64,000 bases of DNA from Acidovorax sp. A1169 (GCF_030704685.1 NZ_JAUZDX010000015.1:118376-182375), one strand, 5' to 3'; numbered from the stretch's first letter, positions 9,249 to 19,594 are shown. Translations and numbers: made by a program. Notes: a model not told the origin generated them from the sequence alone.

Positions 9249-12128
9249 TTACTTGGTCAGGACAAAACCCTTGAGCTTGCCAAACGCGCCGTCCACCAGT
9301 GCCTTTTGCTGTTCCTGGTGCAGGTGCGAGTAGCCCACGGCAGGCGATGCCGATGCCGCACGGCCGGAGTAACCCAGCTTCTGGCCATCGAGCATGTTCT
9401 CGTGGATGTAGTGCTGCACGAAGAACCAGGCGCCCTGGTTCTGTGGCTCGTCCTGGCACCACACCACGTCGGTGGCGTTGGGGAAGCGCTTGAGCTCGTT
9501 GGCGAACGCCTTGTGCGGGAAGGGGTAGAGCTGCTCGACGCGGATGATGGCCACGTCGTCGTCTTCGCGCTCGGTGCGCTTTTTGACCAGGTCGTAGTAG
9601 ACCTTGCCCGAGCAGGCGATCACGCGCTTGACCTTGGCGGCCTTCTTCACGATGGCTTCGTTCTGCTCCGGGATCACCGTCTGGAAGCTGCCCTTGGTGA
9701 ACTCGGACAGGGGCGACGTGGCATCCTTGTTGCGCAGCAGCGACTTGGGCGTCATGATGATCAGCGGCTTGCGCAGATCACGCACCATCTGGCGGCGCAG
9801 GATGTGGAAGATCTGGCTGGCCGTCGTGGGCTGCACCACCTGCATGTTGGCGTCGGCCGACAGCTGCATGAAGCGCTCCAGGCGGGCCGAGCTGTGCTCG
9901 GGGCCCTGGCCTTCGTAGCCGTGCGGCAGCATCAGCGTGATGCCGTTGACACGGCCCCACTTGACTTCACCCGAGGCGATGAACTGGTCGATCACGACCT
10001 GCGCGCCGTTGGCGAAGTCGCCGAACTGGGCTTCCCAGATCACCAGGGTGTTGGGGTCGTTCGATGCATAGCCGTATTCGAAGCCCAGCACCGCCTCTTC
10101 GGACAGGATGGAGTCGATCACGACGAACGGAGCCTGGTTCTCGCTCACGTTCTGCAGCGGCACGTAGGTGCCGATGTCCCACTTCTCGCGCTTTTGGTCA
10201 TGGATGACCGAGTGGCGGTGGGTGAACGTGCCGCGGCCGCAGTCTTCACCGGACAGGCGCACGGGGAAGCCGCTGGCCACCAGCGAGGCGAATGCCATGT
10301 GCTCGCCCATGCCCCAGTCCACAGGGATGTCGCCACGGCCCATGGCGGCGCGGTCGTCGTACACCTTCTTGACCAGTTGGTGCGGCGTCACGCCTTCGGG
10401 GATGGTGGTGATCTTCTCGGACAGGCGCTTCCACTCGGCCAGAGGGATCGCGGTGTCGCCCGCATCGGTCCACTTCTTGCCCAGGAACGGGCTCCAGTCA
10501 ACAGCGTACTTGCTCTTGAAGTTGGTCAGCACCGGATCGACCGTGTGCTTGCCCGCGTCCATGGCAGCACGGTAGGCCTTGGCCATGTCGTCGCCCAAGG
10601 TCTCACCCAGACCTTGCGTGGCCAGCTTGTCGGCATACAGCTTGCGCGTGCCGGGGTGCTGGCCGATCTTCTTGTACATCAGCGGCTGGGTCAGCGCGGG
10701 GGTATCCTGCTCGTTGTGGCCCAGCTTGCGGAAGCAGATGATATCCACGACCACGTCCTTCTGGAATTCCATGCGGAATTCAAGGGCGAGCTGGGTGGCC
10801 AGCACCACGGCTTCAGGATCGTCGCCGTTCACGTGCAGCACGGGCGACTCGATCATCTTCACGATGTCGGTGCAGTACAGCGTCGAGCGTGCGTCGCGCG
10901 GATCGGAGGTGGTGAAGCCGATCTGGTTGTTGATGATGATGTGCACCGTGCCACCCGTGGAGTAGCCACGGGTCTGCGCCAGCGCCAGGGTTTCCTGGTT
11001 CACGCCCTGGCCGGCAAAGGCCGCGTCGCCGTGCACCAGCACGGGCAGCACCTGCTTGCCAAGCGGGTCGGCGCGGCGGTCCATTCGGGCGCGCACCGAG
11101 CCTTCGACCACGGGGTTCACGATTTCCAGGTGCGATGGGTTGAATGCCAGCGACAGGTGGACCGGGCCGCCAGGGGTGGTCACATCGGAGCTGAAGCCCT
11201 GGTGGTACTTCACGTCACCCGATGGCAGGTCTTCGGGGGCGGTGTGGTCGAACTCGGCGAACAGGTCCGCAGGCATCTTGCCCATGGAGTTCACCAGCAC
11301 ATTCAGGCGGCCGCGGTGGGCCATTCCGATCACGATTTCCTGCACGCCCTTGGTACCGGCGGACTGGATCAACTCGTCCATCGCAGCGATGAAGCTTTCG
11401 CCCCCTTCAAGGGAGAAGCGCTTTTGGCCGACGTACTTGGTGTGCAGGAAGCGCTCCAGGCCTTCGGCGGCCGTCAGGCGGTCGAGGATGTGCTTCTTCT
11501 TCTCGGCACCGAAGCTGGGCTTGCTGCGGATGGTTTCCAGCTTTTCCTGCCACCAGCGCTTCTGGTTCTGGTCGGTCGCGTACATGTACTCGACACCGAT
11601 GGAGCCGCAGTAGGTTTCGCGCAGGGCATTGATCAGCTCTCGCAGCGGCAGGGATTCCTTGCCGAAAAACGTGTTGCTGATGTTGAAGACGGTTTCCTGG
11701 TCCGCGTCGCTGAAGCCGTAGAACGAGGCTTCGAGTTCGGGGATCGCAGGGCGCTCGGTGCGTTTCAGGGGATCGAGGTCGGCCCAGCGCTGGCCCACGT
11801 TGCGGTAGGCGGCAATCAGCTGCTGTACGGCGGTGCGCTTGCGGCCCAGTTCCGAATCGGCACCGGTGGCGACGACGACCTTGGTGCCGCCCTGCTTTGC
11901 GCGCTCGGCGAAGGCATTGACGACGGGAAGGTGGGGAACGTCCTTGGCATTGGAGCCATCGACGGCAGGCACATGCTGCAATGCGTCGAAATACTCGCGC
12001 CAGGTATCAGGCACGCTGCCGGGGTTGGCGAGGTAGTTCTCGTACATCTCTTCGACATAGGGCGCATTGCCGCCGAAGAGGTAGGTGTTGCCTTGGTAGG
12101 CTTGATAGACGGATGTCGTATCGCTCAT
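9249..12128 (-). CDS. sucA: 2-oxoglutarate dehydrogenase E1 component
   Basis: Encodes 959 residues, full length. It is a thiamine-diphosphate-dependent decarboxylase of the TCA cycle. The N-terminal E2-binding segment ([23 protein letters not shown]) and the [13 protein letters not shown] active-site region are present, followed by [16 protein letters not shown] and the C-terminal transketolase-like domain. It starts at the ATG at 12128, with an SD-like GGAGGT at 12138-12143. A structured leader lies immediately upstream. The symbol odhA is also used. Confidence 0.97.
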   Translation of the reverse strand: MSDTTSVYQAYQGNTYLFGGNAPYVEEMYENYLANPGSVPDTWREYFDALQHVPAVDGSNAKDVPHLPVVNAFAERAKQGGTKVVVATGADSELGRKRTAVQQLIAAYRNVGQRWADLDPLKRTERPAIPELEASFYGFSDADQETVFNISNTFFGKESLPLRELINALRETYCGSIGVEYMYATDQNQKRWWQEKLETIRSKPSFGAEKKKHILDRLTAAEGLERFLHTKYVGQKRFSLEGGESFIAAMDELIQSAGTKGVQEIVIGMAHRGRLNVLVNSMGKMPADLFAEFDHTAPEDLPSGDVKYHQGFSSDVTTPGGPVHLSLAFNPSHLEIVNPVVEGSVRARMDRRADPLGKQVLPVLVHGDAAFAGQGVNQETLALAQTRGYSTGGTVHIIINNQIGFTTSDPRDARSTLYCTDIVKMIESPVLHVNGDDPEAVVLATQLALEFRMEFQKDVVVDIICFRKLGHNEQDTPALTQPLMYKKIGQHPGTRKLYADKLATQGLGETLGDDMAKAYRAAMDAGKHTVDPVLTNFKSKYAVDWSPFLGKKWTDAGDTAIPLAEWKRLSEKITTIPEGVTPHQLVKKVYDDRAAMGRGDIPVDWGMGEHMAFASLVASGFPVRLSGEDCGRGTFTHRHSVIHDQKREKWDIGTYVPLQNVSENQAPFVVIDSILSEEAVLGFEYGYASNDPNTLVIWEAQFGDFANGAQVVIDQFIASGEVKWGRVNGITLMLPHGYEGQGPEHSSARLERFMQLSADANMQVVQPTTASQIFHILRRQMVRDLRKPLIIMTPKSLLRNKDATSPLSEFTKGSFQTVIPEQNEAIVKKAAKVKRVIACSGKVYYDLVKKRTEREDDDVAIIRVEQLYPFPHKAFANELKRFPNATDVVWCQDEPQNQGAWFFVQHYIHENMLDGQKLGYSGRAASASPAVGYSHLHQEQQKALVDGAFGKLKGFVLTK

Positions 12129-12222
12129 ATTCCGCTGACCTCCGCTTCCCTGAGGGAAGCATTAGCTGGTTGAGAAACCTTCCGCGACACGGCTGGACCG
12201 GTTGGCGGATGCGACTGTGGCT
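12119..12222 (-). ncRNA. sucA leader RNA (probable sucA RNA motif of Burkholderiales)
   Basis: Read on the minus strand, a perfect 7-bp hairpin GCTTCCC-TCA-GGGAAGC (12144-12160) abuts the ribosome site GGAGGT (12138-12143) of sucA. Further upstream TCCGC pairs with GCGGA around a loop, and GGTT-TCTC-AACC forms a small hairpin. A conserved cis-regulatory RNA, the sucA motif, is known only from Burkholderiales leaders in front of sucA. The position and the SD-adjacent hairpin fit it. I could not run a covariance model, so the ends are approximate. Confidence 0.65.
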
Positions 12223-12387
12223 GGGGAAGGGCCTTGGTACGGGCTGCATTGTGCCACTGATCTGCATCAAGCCCAAAAAGCGCGGCCCATATGTATCTGC
12301 GTGCCATGGAAATGCAGGGTGCCGCAGCACCTCGCGTACATTGCGGGTACACGCGATAGGGCGGGTATACGTTCTCAACAGGTTCCA

Positions 12388-13455
12388 ATGAGCCCCAACA
12401 CACTCCAAGACAAGACTTTCCTGCTGCTACTGGTGCTGGTCACCGTGGCCTTCGGCGCCATCCTCTGGCAGTTCCACGGTGCGGTGTTCTGGGGCATGGT
12501 GCTGGCCATCCTGTTCGCACCGCTGCACCGCAAGGTGCTGCGGCGCCTGCGCCCGCGCACCAACCTGGCCGCGTTGATCACGCTGGGGCTGTGTCTGGTG
12601 ATCGTGATCCTGCCGGTGGCCTTCCTCACCGTCTCGCTGGTCCAGGAAGCCACGGCCATTTATGAGCGCACGCGCACGGGGCAGCTCAACTTCGGCCTGT
12701 ACTTCCAGCAGGTCATCGCCGCCCTGCCCCAGTGGGCCGTGAACCTGCTGGACCGCTTCAACCTGACCTCGGTGGCGCAGATCCAGGAGCGCCTGTCGTC
12801 GGTTGCCGTGCAGGCCAGCCAGTTCATCGCCACCCAGGCGGTCAACATCGGCCAGAACACGCTCGAGTTCCTCGTAGGCTTCGGCATCATGCTGTACCTG
12901 CTGTTCTTTTTGCTGCGCGACGGCGCCGCACTGGGCGCGCGCATCGGCCGCGCCATTCCGCTCGAGACCGAGCACAAGCGCCAGCTGGTCACCAAGTTCA
13001 CCACCGTGATCCGCGCCACCGTCAAGGGCAACATCGTGGTCGCTGCCTCGCAGGGCGCCCTGGGCGGGCTGATCTTCTGGATCCTGGGCATCCAGGGCCC
13101 CGTGCTCTGGGGCGTGCTGATGGCCTTTCTGTCGCTGCTGCCCGCCGTGGGCGCCGGCCTGATCTGGCTGCCCGTGGCCATCTACTTCCTGGCCACCGGC
13201 GCCGTATGGCAAGGCGTGGTGCTGATCGCCTACGGCATCGGCGTCATCGGCCTGGTGGACAACGTCCTGCGCCCCATCCTGGTCGGCAAGGACACCAAGA
13301 TGCCGGACTACGTGGTGCTGATCTCCACCCTGGGCGGGCTTGGGTTGTTCGGGCTCACGGGCTTCGTCATCGGCCCCGTGATCGCGGCGCTGTTCATGGC
13401 GACCTGGGATCTGTTCTCTCCAGAGCCTGACCAGATCCACCACACCGCCAAATAG
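12388..13455 (+). CDS. AI-2E family transporter (PerM/TqsA type membrane protein)
   Basis: Encodes 355 residues from the ATG at 12388; a longer open frame upstream lacks family similarity. It is an integral inner-membrane protein with two N-terminal hydrophobic helices (LLLLVLVTVAFGAILWQF; VFWGMVLAILFAPL), a periplasmic helical segment, and a C-terminal block of membrane segments with the family motif GAVWQGVVLIAYGIGVIGLVDN. The family includes the AI-2 exporter TqsA and many permeases of unknown substrate, so transport of AI-2 should not be assumed. It is divergent from sucA and ends at a strong hairpin. Confidence 0.87.
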   Translation: MSPNTLQDKTFLLLLVLVTVAFGAILWQFHGAVFWGMVLAILFAPLHRKVLRRLRPRTNLAALITLGLCLVIVILPVAFLTVSLVQEATAIYERTRTGQLNFGLYFQQVIAALPQWAVNLLDRFNLTSVAQIQERLSSVAVQASQFIATQAVNIGQNTLEFLVGFGIMLYLLFFLLRDGAALGARIGRAIPLETEHKRQLVTKFTTVIRATVKGNIVVAASQGALGGLIFWILGIQGPVLWGVLMAFLSLLPAVGAGLIWLPVAIYFLATGAVWQGVVLIAYGIGVIGLVDNVLRPILVGKDTKMPDYVVLISTLGGLGLFGLTGFVIGPVIAALFMATWDLFSPEPDQIHHTAK

Positions 13456-13473
13456 CCCCTTTGCCGCGCATTG

Positions 13474-13499
13474 GCACTGTCGCCTCAAGGCGACAGTGC
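13474..13499. terminator. Hairpin between convergent genes
   Basis: A perfect 11-bp inverted repeat, GCACTGTCGCC-TCAA-GGCGACAGTGC, lies between the stop codons of the AI-2E permease (plus) and the pentapeptide-repeat gene (minus), 18 and 9 bp from each. There is no clear T run, so it is a terminator or a 3'-end stabiliser for both transcripts. Confidence 0.6.
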
Positions 13500-13508
13500 A
13501 TGAAGAAC

Positions 13509-14237
13509 TCACATCACCCGCACGCCCAGCTCGCTGACCAGCGCAGCCGCCTGGTCCTGCGATATCACTGCCCCCTTGAAGAACTGCGCGACATTGGCGA
13601 TGCGCAGCCCCGCCAGGTCCACCGCGCGCAGGTCGGCGCCGTCGAAGCGGGCGTTCTTGAGGTTGGCATCGCGCAGGCTGCCGCCCTCGAACACCGCATC
13701 GCGAAAATCGCAGCCGCCCAGGTCGGCGTCACTCATGTCCAACTGGCCAATGGTCTGCTTGCGAAACGACATGCCGCGCAGGTCCGCCCCCACCAGCAGC
13801 GAATCGTGAAACGCGAGGCCCAGCGTGTGCGCCTCGCGAAAGCCTGCGCCGGTGAGCTTGACCTCGGCGAACACGGCAGAGCCCAGCTTGCTGCGTGCCC
13901 AACTGGTGTTGTTCAGGTCGCAGCGGTACCAGCGCGCATCGGTCAGGTCCGCCAGGTGGAAGTTGGCCAGCCCGGCCCGGCAGCCCAGCCAGCGGCTGTC
14001 GGCGAGGTTCGACTTTTCAAAAGACGCCTCGGCCAGCACGCACTCGGTGAACTGCACCCCGCGCAACTCCAGCCGCGACAGGTCTGCCCCTTCGAAGTCG
14101 CATTGCTCGAAGTGCAGTGGGCCGGCCCCCCGCTCCAGCAGGGCCAGCACATCCGTGCGCGACAGGGTCTGGCCCGTGATGGGTGCGACCGCCGGCAATG
14201 TGGCGGACGACGAAGAGCAGGTATAGGAGGCGGTCAT
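13509..14237 (-). CDS. Pentapeptide-repeat protein
   Basis: Encodes 242 residues. From about residue 40 it is built of A(D/N)LxX-type pentapeptide repeats (CDFEGADLSRLELRGVQFTEC; AEASFEKSNLADSRW; NLKNARFDGADLRAVDLAGL), which fold as a right-handed quadrilateral beta-helix. Roles in the family range from DNA-mimic gyrase protection (Qnr/MfpA) to type VI secretion accessory proteins; nothing here decides between them. It ends facing the AI-2E permease gene. The SMR pump gene is 36 bp upstream on the same strand. Confidence 0.8.
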   Translation of the reverse strand: MTASYTCSSSSATLPAVAPITGQTLSRTDVLALLERGAGPLHFEQCDFEGADLSRLELRGVQFTECVLAEASFEKSNLADSRWLGCRAGLANFHLADLTDARWYRCDLNNTSWARSKLGSAVFAEVKLTGAGFREAHTLGLAFHDSLLVGADLRGMSFRKQTIGQLDMSDADLGGCDFRDAVFEGGSLRDANLKNARFDGADLRAVDLAGLRIANVAQFFKGAVISQDQAAALVSELGVRVM

Positions 14238-14273
14238 GGCATCACCAGGAAAAGCGGAAGAAAGAGAGCGTGC

Positions 14274-14615
14274 TCAGTGGCCGACGCTCTTGGAAAACAG
14301 GTTCACGGCCAGCACCCCGGCAATGATCATGCCCAGGCCGATCACCGCCGGCAGGTCGAGCTTCTGCCCGTAGACCACCCAGCCCACGGCCGAGATGAGC
14401 ACGATGCCCACGCCCGACCAGATGGCATAGGCAATGCCGACCGGCAGGGTCTTTAGCGTGAGCGACAGCAGGTAGAAAGACAGGCTGTAGGTGACCACCG
14501 TGATGGCGCTGGGACCCAGGCGGGTGAAGCCCTCGGAGGCCTTGAGCGCCGAGGTGCCGATCACCTCGGAGACGATGGCAATGCCAAGCAACAGGTAGGC
14601 AGTGGTGAGATTCAT
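14274..14615 (-). CDS. SMR family multidrug efflux protein (EmrE/SugE-like)
   Basis: Encodes 113 residues with four hydrophobic helices. The conserved membrane glutamate of SMR pumps is E17 (LLLGIAIVSEVIGTSALK), and the family motif WSGVGIVLIS is present in helix 3. These proteins work as antiparallel dimers exchanging protons for lipophilic cations or guanidinium-type substrates. It lies 19 bp downstream of a tetR gene on the same strand, so the pair is likely one transcription unit controlled by that repressor. The 20-bp gap leaves no room for a guanidine riboswitch. Confidence 0.9.
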   Translation of the reverse strand: MNLTTAYLLLGIAIVSEVIGTSALKASEGFTRLGPSAITVVTYSLSFYLLSLTLKTLPVGIAYAIWSGVGIVLISAVGWVVYGQKLDLPAVIGLGMIIAGVLAVNLFSKSVGH

Positions 14616-14634
14616 GGGTACTCGCTTTTTGAAA

Positions 14635-15201
14635 TCAGTTGCACAGATCGAGCAGGGTTTTCAGCACGCGGGCCTTGCGCGCTTCGTCCATCGGGTACAC
14701 ATCGAGCATCTGGCTGAACCAGTAGCCGTCGGCCGCCATGCGGCAGGCCAGCAGGCGGTCGGCCACCTGCGGGTCATCGCCATCCTGCGCCAAGGCGGCC
14801 TGCATCGTGGCGCTCCACTGCTCCCGGCAGTGGGGCAAGGTCAGCGCCAGCAGGCCGATGGCGCGCTGGGCCTCCACCCGATTGCAATCGGTGCCTTCGT
14901 CGAACGCCGTGCGGATGTAGGCCCGGGCATGGCGGCCTGGCCGGCCCTCCGCTTCCAGGGCCAGCGCCTGGGCATAGCCCTGCTGGAATTCCTCGAACAG
15001 CTGGTCGCTCAGGGCATCGAGCAGCGCCTGCTTGCTGCGAAAGTGGTGCTGCAGCCCGCCCTTGGTCACCCCGGCGCGGGCAGACACGGCATCGAGCGTG
15101 ACCGCATGGGGCCCCTGCTCGACCAGCAGCGTGCGCACCACGGCCAGCAACTGGCTGCGCACGAGCTCGGGGTGTTTCTGGCGGCGGTGGGCTTCGGTCA
15201 T
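14635..15201 (-). CDS. TetR family transcriptional regulator (SMR pump repressor)
   Basis: Encodes 188 residues from the ATG at 15201; a TTG at 15213 would add four residues. The N-terminal helix-turn-helix reads TLDAVSARAGVTKGGLQHHFRSKQALLDAL, typical of TetR proteins. The C-terminal ligand-binding domain resembles those of the TetR_C repressors near small efflux pumps. It is immediately upstream of the SMR gene and is probably autoregulated through the imperfect palindrome in its promoter. Confidence 0.87.
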   Translation of the reverse strand: MTEAHRRQKHPELVRSQLLAVVRTLLVEQGPHAVTLDAVSARAGVTKGGLQHHFRSKQALLDALSDQLFEEFQQGYAQALALEAEGRPGRHARAYIRTAFDEGTDCNRVEAQRAIGLLALTLPHCREQWSATMQAALAQDGDDPQVADRLLACRMAADGYWFSQMLDVYPMDEARKARVLKTLLDLCN

Positions 15202-15211
15202 GCGGACAAAC

Positions 15212-15239
15212 AAACCATCTGGACGGAATGTTTAGTATA
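15212..15239 (-). promoter_or_regulatory. Candidate promoter and operator of tetR-SMR unit
   Basis: On the minus strand a -10-like TATACT (15234-15239) is followed by an imperfect inverted repeat with AAAC and GTTT ends (15212-15233). The repeat sits where bound repressor would block initiation, about 10-30 bp upstream of the start codon. The symmetry is only about 7 of 11 positions. Confidence 0.4.
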
Positions 15240-15257
15240 ACGCGCCCCTGCCCTTCG

Positions 15258-15288
15258 GAAAAACGCCGATCCGAAAGACCGGATCGGC
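15258..15288 (-). terminator. Intrinsic terminator after hrpA
   Basis: Read on the minus strand, GCCGATCC pairs with GGATCGGC (8 bp, 8-nt loop; 15265-15288) and is followed by GTTTTTCC. It starts 14 bases after the hrpA stop. Confidence 0.75.
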
Positions 15289-15301
15289 ACGTCCCCTTTC
15301 G

Positions 15302-18300
15302 TCAGCTATTCACCTGCGTCCACAGCTTCTCCAGCCGCTTGACGCTCACCGGCTGCGGCGTGCGCAGTTCCTGCGCAAAGAAGCTCACGCGCAGTTCCTC
15401 CAGCAGCCAGCGCAGTTCCTGCATGCGGCTGTCTACCTGGCCCTTGCGTTCGGCCACCAGGCGCCAGTAGCGCTGCTCCTGCGGGCGTACCTCGGCCAGC
15501 TTGGCGGCGTCGCGCGCGGGGTCGGCGCGGTATTTGTCCAGGCGCAGGGTGATGGCCTTGAGGTAGCGGGCGTAGTGGGCCAGTTGCGTCCAGGGCGCGA
15601 TGGCGATGAAGTTCTTGGGCATCAGGCGCGCCAGTTGCTGCTGGGCGTCCTGCGTGGCCTCGGGTGCGTTCTTGGTGTCCTTGATCTTGCGCGCGGCGGC
15701 GGCAAACTCGATGAGAATGGTGCTTGCTAGGCGCGCCACCTCGTTGGCGATCAGGGTCAGGCGGCCCCTGCCCTCTTCCAGCCGGCGCTTGAAGGCGTAC
15801 TCGTCGGTGGGCAGCGGGTCGAGCAGAAAGGCACGGTCCAGCGCCACGTCGATGACCTGGCTGCGCAGCTCCTCCTGCGTGCCGCCGCCGGTGCCGTCGG
15901 CGTTGCGGCCCACCTGCATGTAGGCCACGGCCATCTTCTGCAGGTCGGGGATGTTCTTTTCGAGGTACTTGAGCGCGTCCTTGATCTGCAGCGCGAACAG
16001 ACGGCGCAGGCCGGCGCGGTGCTTGGCAGCAGCCACCTCGGGCTCGTCGAAGACCTCGATGCTCACGGCGTCGCCGCCATCGATCAGGGCCGGAAAGCCG
16101 ATCAGCGTCTGCCCGGCCTTTCGGATCTCCATCAGCTCGGGCAGCTCACCAAAGGTCCACGCCGTATAGCGCTGGCCTGCAGGTGCAGCGGGCTTGGCTG
16201 CCGGCTGTGCCGGCACCGGGGGCTGCCCCTTGCCCGATGCCAGGGTCGCAGCAGACCCGCTTTTGGCTGCAGGCGCCGGGACTTCTGGCTGCGGCGGCAC
16301 GCCTGCGGCCAGCTTGAGCCCGGCCAGCGCCTGGAAGGCGCCGCGCGCCTTGGCGCCCCATTCGGCCTTCAAGGCGCCCAGGTTGCGGCCATGGCCTAGC
16401 TGGCGGCCATGCTCGTCCACCACGCGGAAGTTCATGAACAGGTGCGGGCTGAGCATGTCGAGCTTGAAGTCGGCCCGCTTCACATCGAGCGAGGTCTCGT
16501 CGCGCACCTGCTTGAGCAGCACGTCGGTCAGGCTGCCCTGGCCAAAGCGCTCGGGCGTGCCCAGCAGGCCGGCCAGGCGGGTCGCGTTCTCGGGCAGCGG
16601 CACAAAGCGGCTGCGCGGGCGCTGGTGCAGGCTCTTGAGCAGGGCCTGGATCTTGTCCTTGAGCATGCCGGGCACCAGCCATTCGCAGCGCTCGTCGTTC
16701 ACCTGGTTGAGCACGAACAGCGGGATGGTCACGGTGATGCCGTCGCGCGCGTCGCCCGGCTCGTGCAGGTAGGTGGCGGCGCAGTCCACCCCGCCCAGCC
16801 GCACCGTCTTGGGAAAGGCGTTGCTGGTGATGCCCGCCGCCTCGTGGCGCATGAGTTCTTCGCGCGTGAGCTTGAGCAGCTCGGGCTGCTGGCGCGAGGC
16901 CTCGCGGTACCAGGCCTCGAAGCCGTGGCCGCTGCACACGTCGGGCGGCAGCTGCTGGTCGTAGAAGGCGTAGATCAGCTCATCATCCACCAGCACGTCC
17001 TGGCGGCGCGACTTGTGTTCGAGCTCCTCCACCTTGGCGATCAGCTTCTGGTTGGCGGCCAGGAAGGGCAGCTTGCTCTCCCAGTTGCCGCCCACCAGCG
17101 CTTCGCGGATGAAGATCTCGCGCGCCGCATGCGGGTCGATCTTGCCGAAGTTGATGCGCCGGCCGTTGTAGACTACCAGGCCGTAGAGCGTGGCGCGCTC
17201 CAGAGCAGTAACTTCGGCAGATTTCTTCTCCCAGTGCGGGTCGAGCAGCTGCTTCTTGAGCAGGTGGCTACCCACCTCTTCGAGCCACTGCGGCTCGATG
17301 GCGGCAATGCCCCGCCCGAAGAGGCGCGTGGTCTCCACCAACTCGGCCGCCACGATCCAGCGGCCGGGCTTCTTGGCCAGGTGGGCGCCCGGGTGCTTGT
17401 AGAACTTGATGCCGCGCGCGCCCAGATACCAGTCTTCCTCTTCGCTGCGCGCGCCGATGTTGCCCAAAAGGCCCGCCAGCATCGACAGGTGCAGCTGCTC
17501 GTAGCTTGCGGGCTGGCTGTTGATGGCCCACTTGTGCTCGGCTACCACGGTGAGCAACTGGGTATGGATATCACGCCACTCGCGCAGGCGGCGGATGCTG
17601 ATGAAGTTCTGGCGCAGCAGCTGCTCGTACTGGCGGTTGCTCAGCTTGTGCGTGGGCGCATGCGCGTCGGCACTGGCCACGGCGGGCGCTGGCGCTGCAG
17701 CGGCCACCATGCGCTGCGCTACAGGCAAAAAGGCCTGCGATGGCGCGCGCTGGTTGGCCATGGCCTTCTGCGCCCGGGCCGACGGCAGTGTGGGCGCGCC
17801 GCCCCGGGCCTCGTTGATCCACTTCCAAAGCTTGAGGTAGCCGCTGAACTCGCTTTTCTCGTCGTCGAACTTGGCGTGGGCCTGGTCGGCCTGCTGCTGG
17901 GCCTCCAGGGGGCGGTCGCGCACATCCTGAACGCTCAGGGCGCTGGCGATCACCAGCACCTCGTCCAGCGCCTTGCGGTCGCGTGCCTCCAGGATCATGC
18001 GGCCCACGCGCGGGTCGAGCGGCAGGCGCGAGAGTTCCACGCCCATGGGCGTGAGCTCGTTGGCCTCGTCCACGGCGCCCAACTCGCCCAGCAGCTGGTA
18101 GCCGTCGGCAATGGCGCGGCCCGAAGGCGCTTCGATGAAGGGGAACTGAACCACGTCACCCAGGTGCAGCGACTTCATGCGCAGAATGACACCCGCGAGC
18201 GAGCTGCGCAGGATTTCGGGGTCGGTGAAGCGCGGGCGGGCGTTGAAGTCCACCTCGTCGTACAGGCGGATGCAGATGCCGTTGGCCACCCGGCCGCAGC

Positions 18301-19396
18301 GGCCCGCGCGCTGGTTGGCGGCCGCCTGGCTGATGGGCTCCACCAGCAACTGCTCCACCTTGCTGCGAAAGCTGTAGCGCTTGACGCGGGCCGTGCCCGC
18401 ATCGATCACGTAACGAATGCCCGGCACCGTGAGCGAGGTCTCGGCCACATTGGTGGCCAGCACCAGGCGGCGGCCGGTGTGGCCGTCGAAAATGCGGTCC
18501 TGCTCGGCCTGCGACAGGCGCGCGAACAGGGGCAGCACCTCGGCGTTGCGCATCACTGGCTGGTGTGCCAGGTGCTTGCGCAGGTGGTCTGCGGCCTCGC
18601 GGATCTCGCGCTCGCCGGGCAGAAAGATCAGGATGTCGCCCGCCGCATTGCCCTGCCAGAGTTCGTCCACGCCATCGGCAATGGCTTCGTTGAGGCCATA
18701 GTCGCGCGTGTCCTCGAAGGGCCGCCAGCGCTGCTCTACCGGAAAGGTGCGCCCCGATACATAGATGATGGGCGCCGGCCCCTTGGCCGACTCGAAGTGC
18801 TTGGCAAACCGGTCCGCATCGATGGTGGCCGAGGTCACCACCACCTTCAGGTCCGGCCGGCGCGGCAGGATCTGGCGGATGTAGCCCAGCAGGAAGTCGA
18901 TGTTCAGGCTGCGCTCGTGCGCCTCGTCGATGATGATGGTGTCGTAGGCCTTGAGCAGCGGGTCGGTCTGCGTCTCGGCCAGCAAGATGCCGTCTGTCAT
19001 GAGCTTGACCGAGGCATCGCGCGAGAGCCGGTCCTGAAAGCGCACCTTGAAACCCACCACGTCGCCCAGCGGGGTCTTGAGCTCTTCGGCGATGCGCTTG
19101 GCCACGCTGCTGGCCGCAATGCGGCGCGGCTGGGTGTGGCCGATCATCTGGCCCTTCTGCCCTGCCGGCGCATTGCACTTGCCCCGGCCCAGGGCCAGCG
19201 CGATCTTGGGCAGCTGCGTGGTCTTGCCCGAGCCGGTTTCGCCGCAGACGATGACGACCTGGTGCTGGCGGATGGCCGCCATGATCTCCTCGCGCTTGCC
19301 CGATACGGGCAGGGATTCGGGGAACTCGATGTGCAGCTTGGCGGGGGGCCTGGCAGGCGCGACGGGCTGGGAAAGGGGAAGCGTGGAGTCGGTCAT
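15302..19396 (-). CDS. hrpA: ATP-dependent RNA helicase HrpA
   Basis: Encodes 1364 residues from the ATG at 19396; an upstream ATG in the same frame would add 37 residues without family similarity. DEAH-box motifs are visible: GETGSGKT Walker A near residue 60, IIIDEAHERS box II, SAT motif III, and QRAGRCGR motif VI. The long C-terminal region matches the DUF3418-type HrpA extension. HrpA rescues collided ribosomes by splitting them and was earlier linked to mRNA processing. An Ala/Pro-rich insert lies near residues 1080-1125. Confidence 0.94.
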   Translation of the reverse strand: MTDSTLPLSQPVAPARPPAKLHIEFPESLPVSGKREEIMAAIRQHQVVIVCGETGSGKTTQLPKIALALGRGKCNAPAGQKGQMIGHTQPRRIAASSVAKRIAEELKTPLGDVVGFKVRFQDRLSRDASVKLMTDGILLAETQTDPLLKAYDTIIIDEAHERSLNIDFLLGYIRQILPRRPDLKVVVTSATIDADRFAKHFESAKGPAPIIYVSGRTFPVEQRWRPFEDTRDYGLNEAIADGVDELWQGNAAGDILIFLPGEREIREAADHLRKHLAHQPVMRNAEVLPLFARLSQAEQDRIFDGHTGRRLVLATNVAETSLTVPGIRYVIDAGTARVKRYSFRSKVEQLLVEPISQAAANQRAGRCGRVANGICIRLYDEVDFNARPRFTDPEILRSSLAGVILRMKSLHLGDVVQFPFIEAPSGRAIADGYQLLGELGAVDEANELTPMGVELSRLPLDPRVGRMILEARDRKALDEVLVIASALSVQDVRDRPLEAQQQADQAHAKFDDEKSEFSGYLKLWKWINEARGGAPTLPSARAQKAMANQRAPSQAFLPVAQRMVAAAAPAPAVASADAHAPTHKLSNRQYEQLLRQNFISIRRLREWRDIHTQLLTVVAEHKWAINSQPASYEQLHLSMLAGLLGNIGARSEEEDWYLGARGIKFYKHPGAHLAKKPGRWIVAAELVETTRLFGRGIAAIEPQWLEEVGSHLLKKQLLDPHWEKKSAEVTALERATLYGLVVYNGRRINFGKIDPHAAREIFIREALVGGNWESKLPFLAANQKLIAKVEELEHKSRRQDVLVDDELIYAFYDQQLPPDVCSGHGFEAWYREASRQQPELLKLTREELMRHEAAGITSNAFPKTVRLGGVDCAATYLHEPGDARDGITVTIPLFVLNQVNDERCEWLVPGMLKDKIQALLKSLHQRPRSRFVPLPENATRLAGLLGTPERFGQGSLTDVLLKQVRDETSLDVKRADFKLDMLSPHLFMNFRVVDEHGRQLGHGRNLGALKAEWGAKARGAFQALAGLKLAAGVPPQPEVPAPAAKSGSAATLASGKGQPPVPAQPAAKPAAPAGQRYTAWTFGELPELMEIRKAGQTLIGFPALIDGGDAVSIEVFDEPEVAAAKHRAGLRRLFALQIKDALKYLEKNIPDLQKMAVAYMQVGRNADGTGGGTQEELRSQVIDVALDRAFLLDPLPTDEYAFKRRLEEGRGRLTLIANEVARLASTILIEFAAAARKIKDTKNAPEATQDAQQQLARLMPKNFIAIAPWTQLAHYARYLKAITLRLDKYRADPARDAAKLAEVRPQEQRYWRLVAERKGQVDSRMQELRWLLEELRVSFFAQELRTPQPVSVKRLEKLWTQVNS

Positions 19397-19594
19397 GAAG
19401 CCCGCATTATCCGAGGCTGGGCGTTGGCCTTGTGCAACACCGGCCATGCGCGAGCAGCCAGGGGGCACGTGGCCGTCCCATCGGGTAAGCTTTTCGGTGC
19501 GCAACAACGGCCGGAGCAGGCGATTTTCAGGATGTAATCACCCCATCACCAACCGGCAATGTCGTCACGCTGCGCGCACCGAAGAATATCCCGA

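Noticed and set aside
14596..14640. Guanidine riboswitch in front of the SMR pump
   Set aside because: Only 19 bp separate tetR and the pump gene; no paired ACGR loops exist there or upstream of tetR.
16409..19537. Open frame of 1042 codons opposite hrpA
   Set aside because: Mirror frame of HrpA; composition and lack of motifs show it is not coding.
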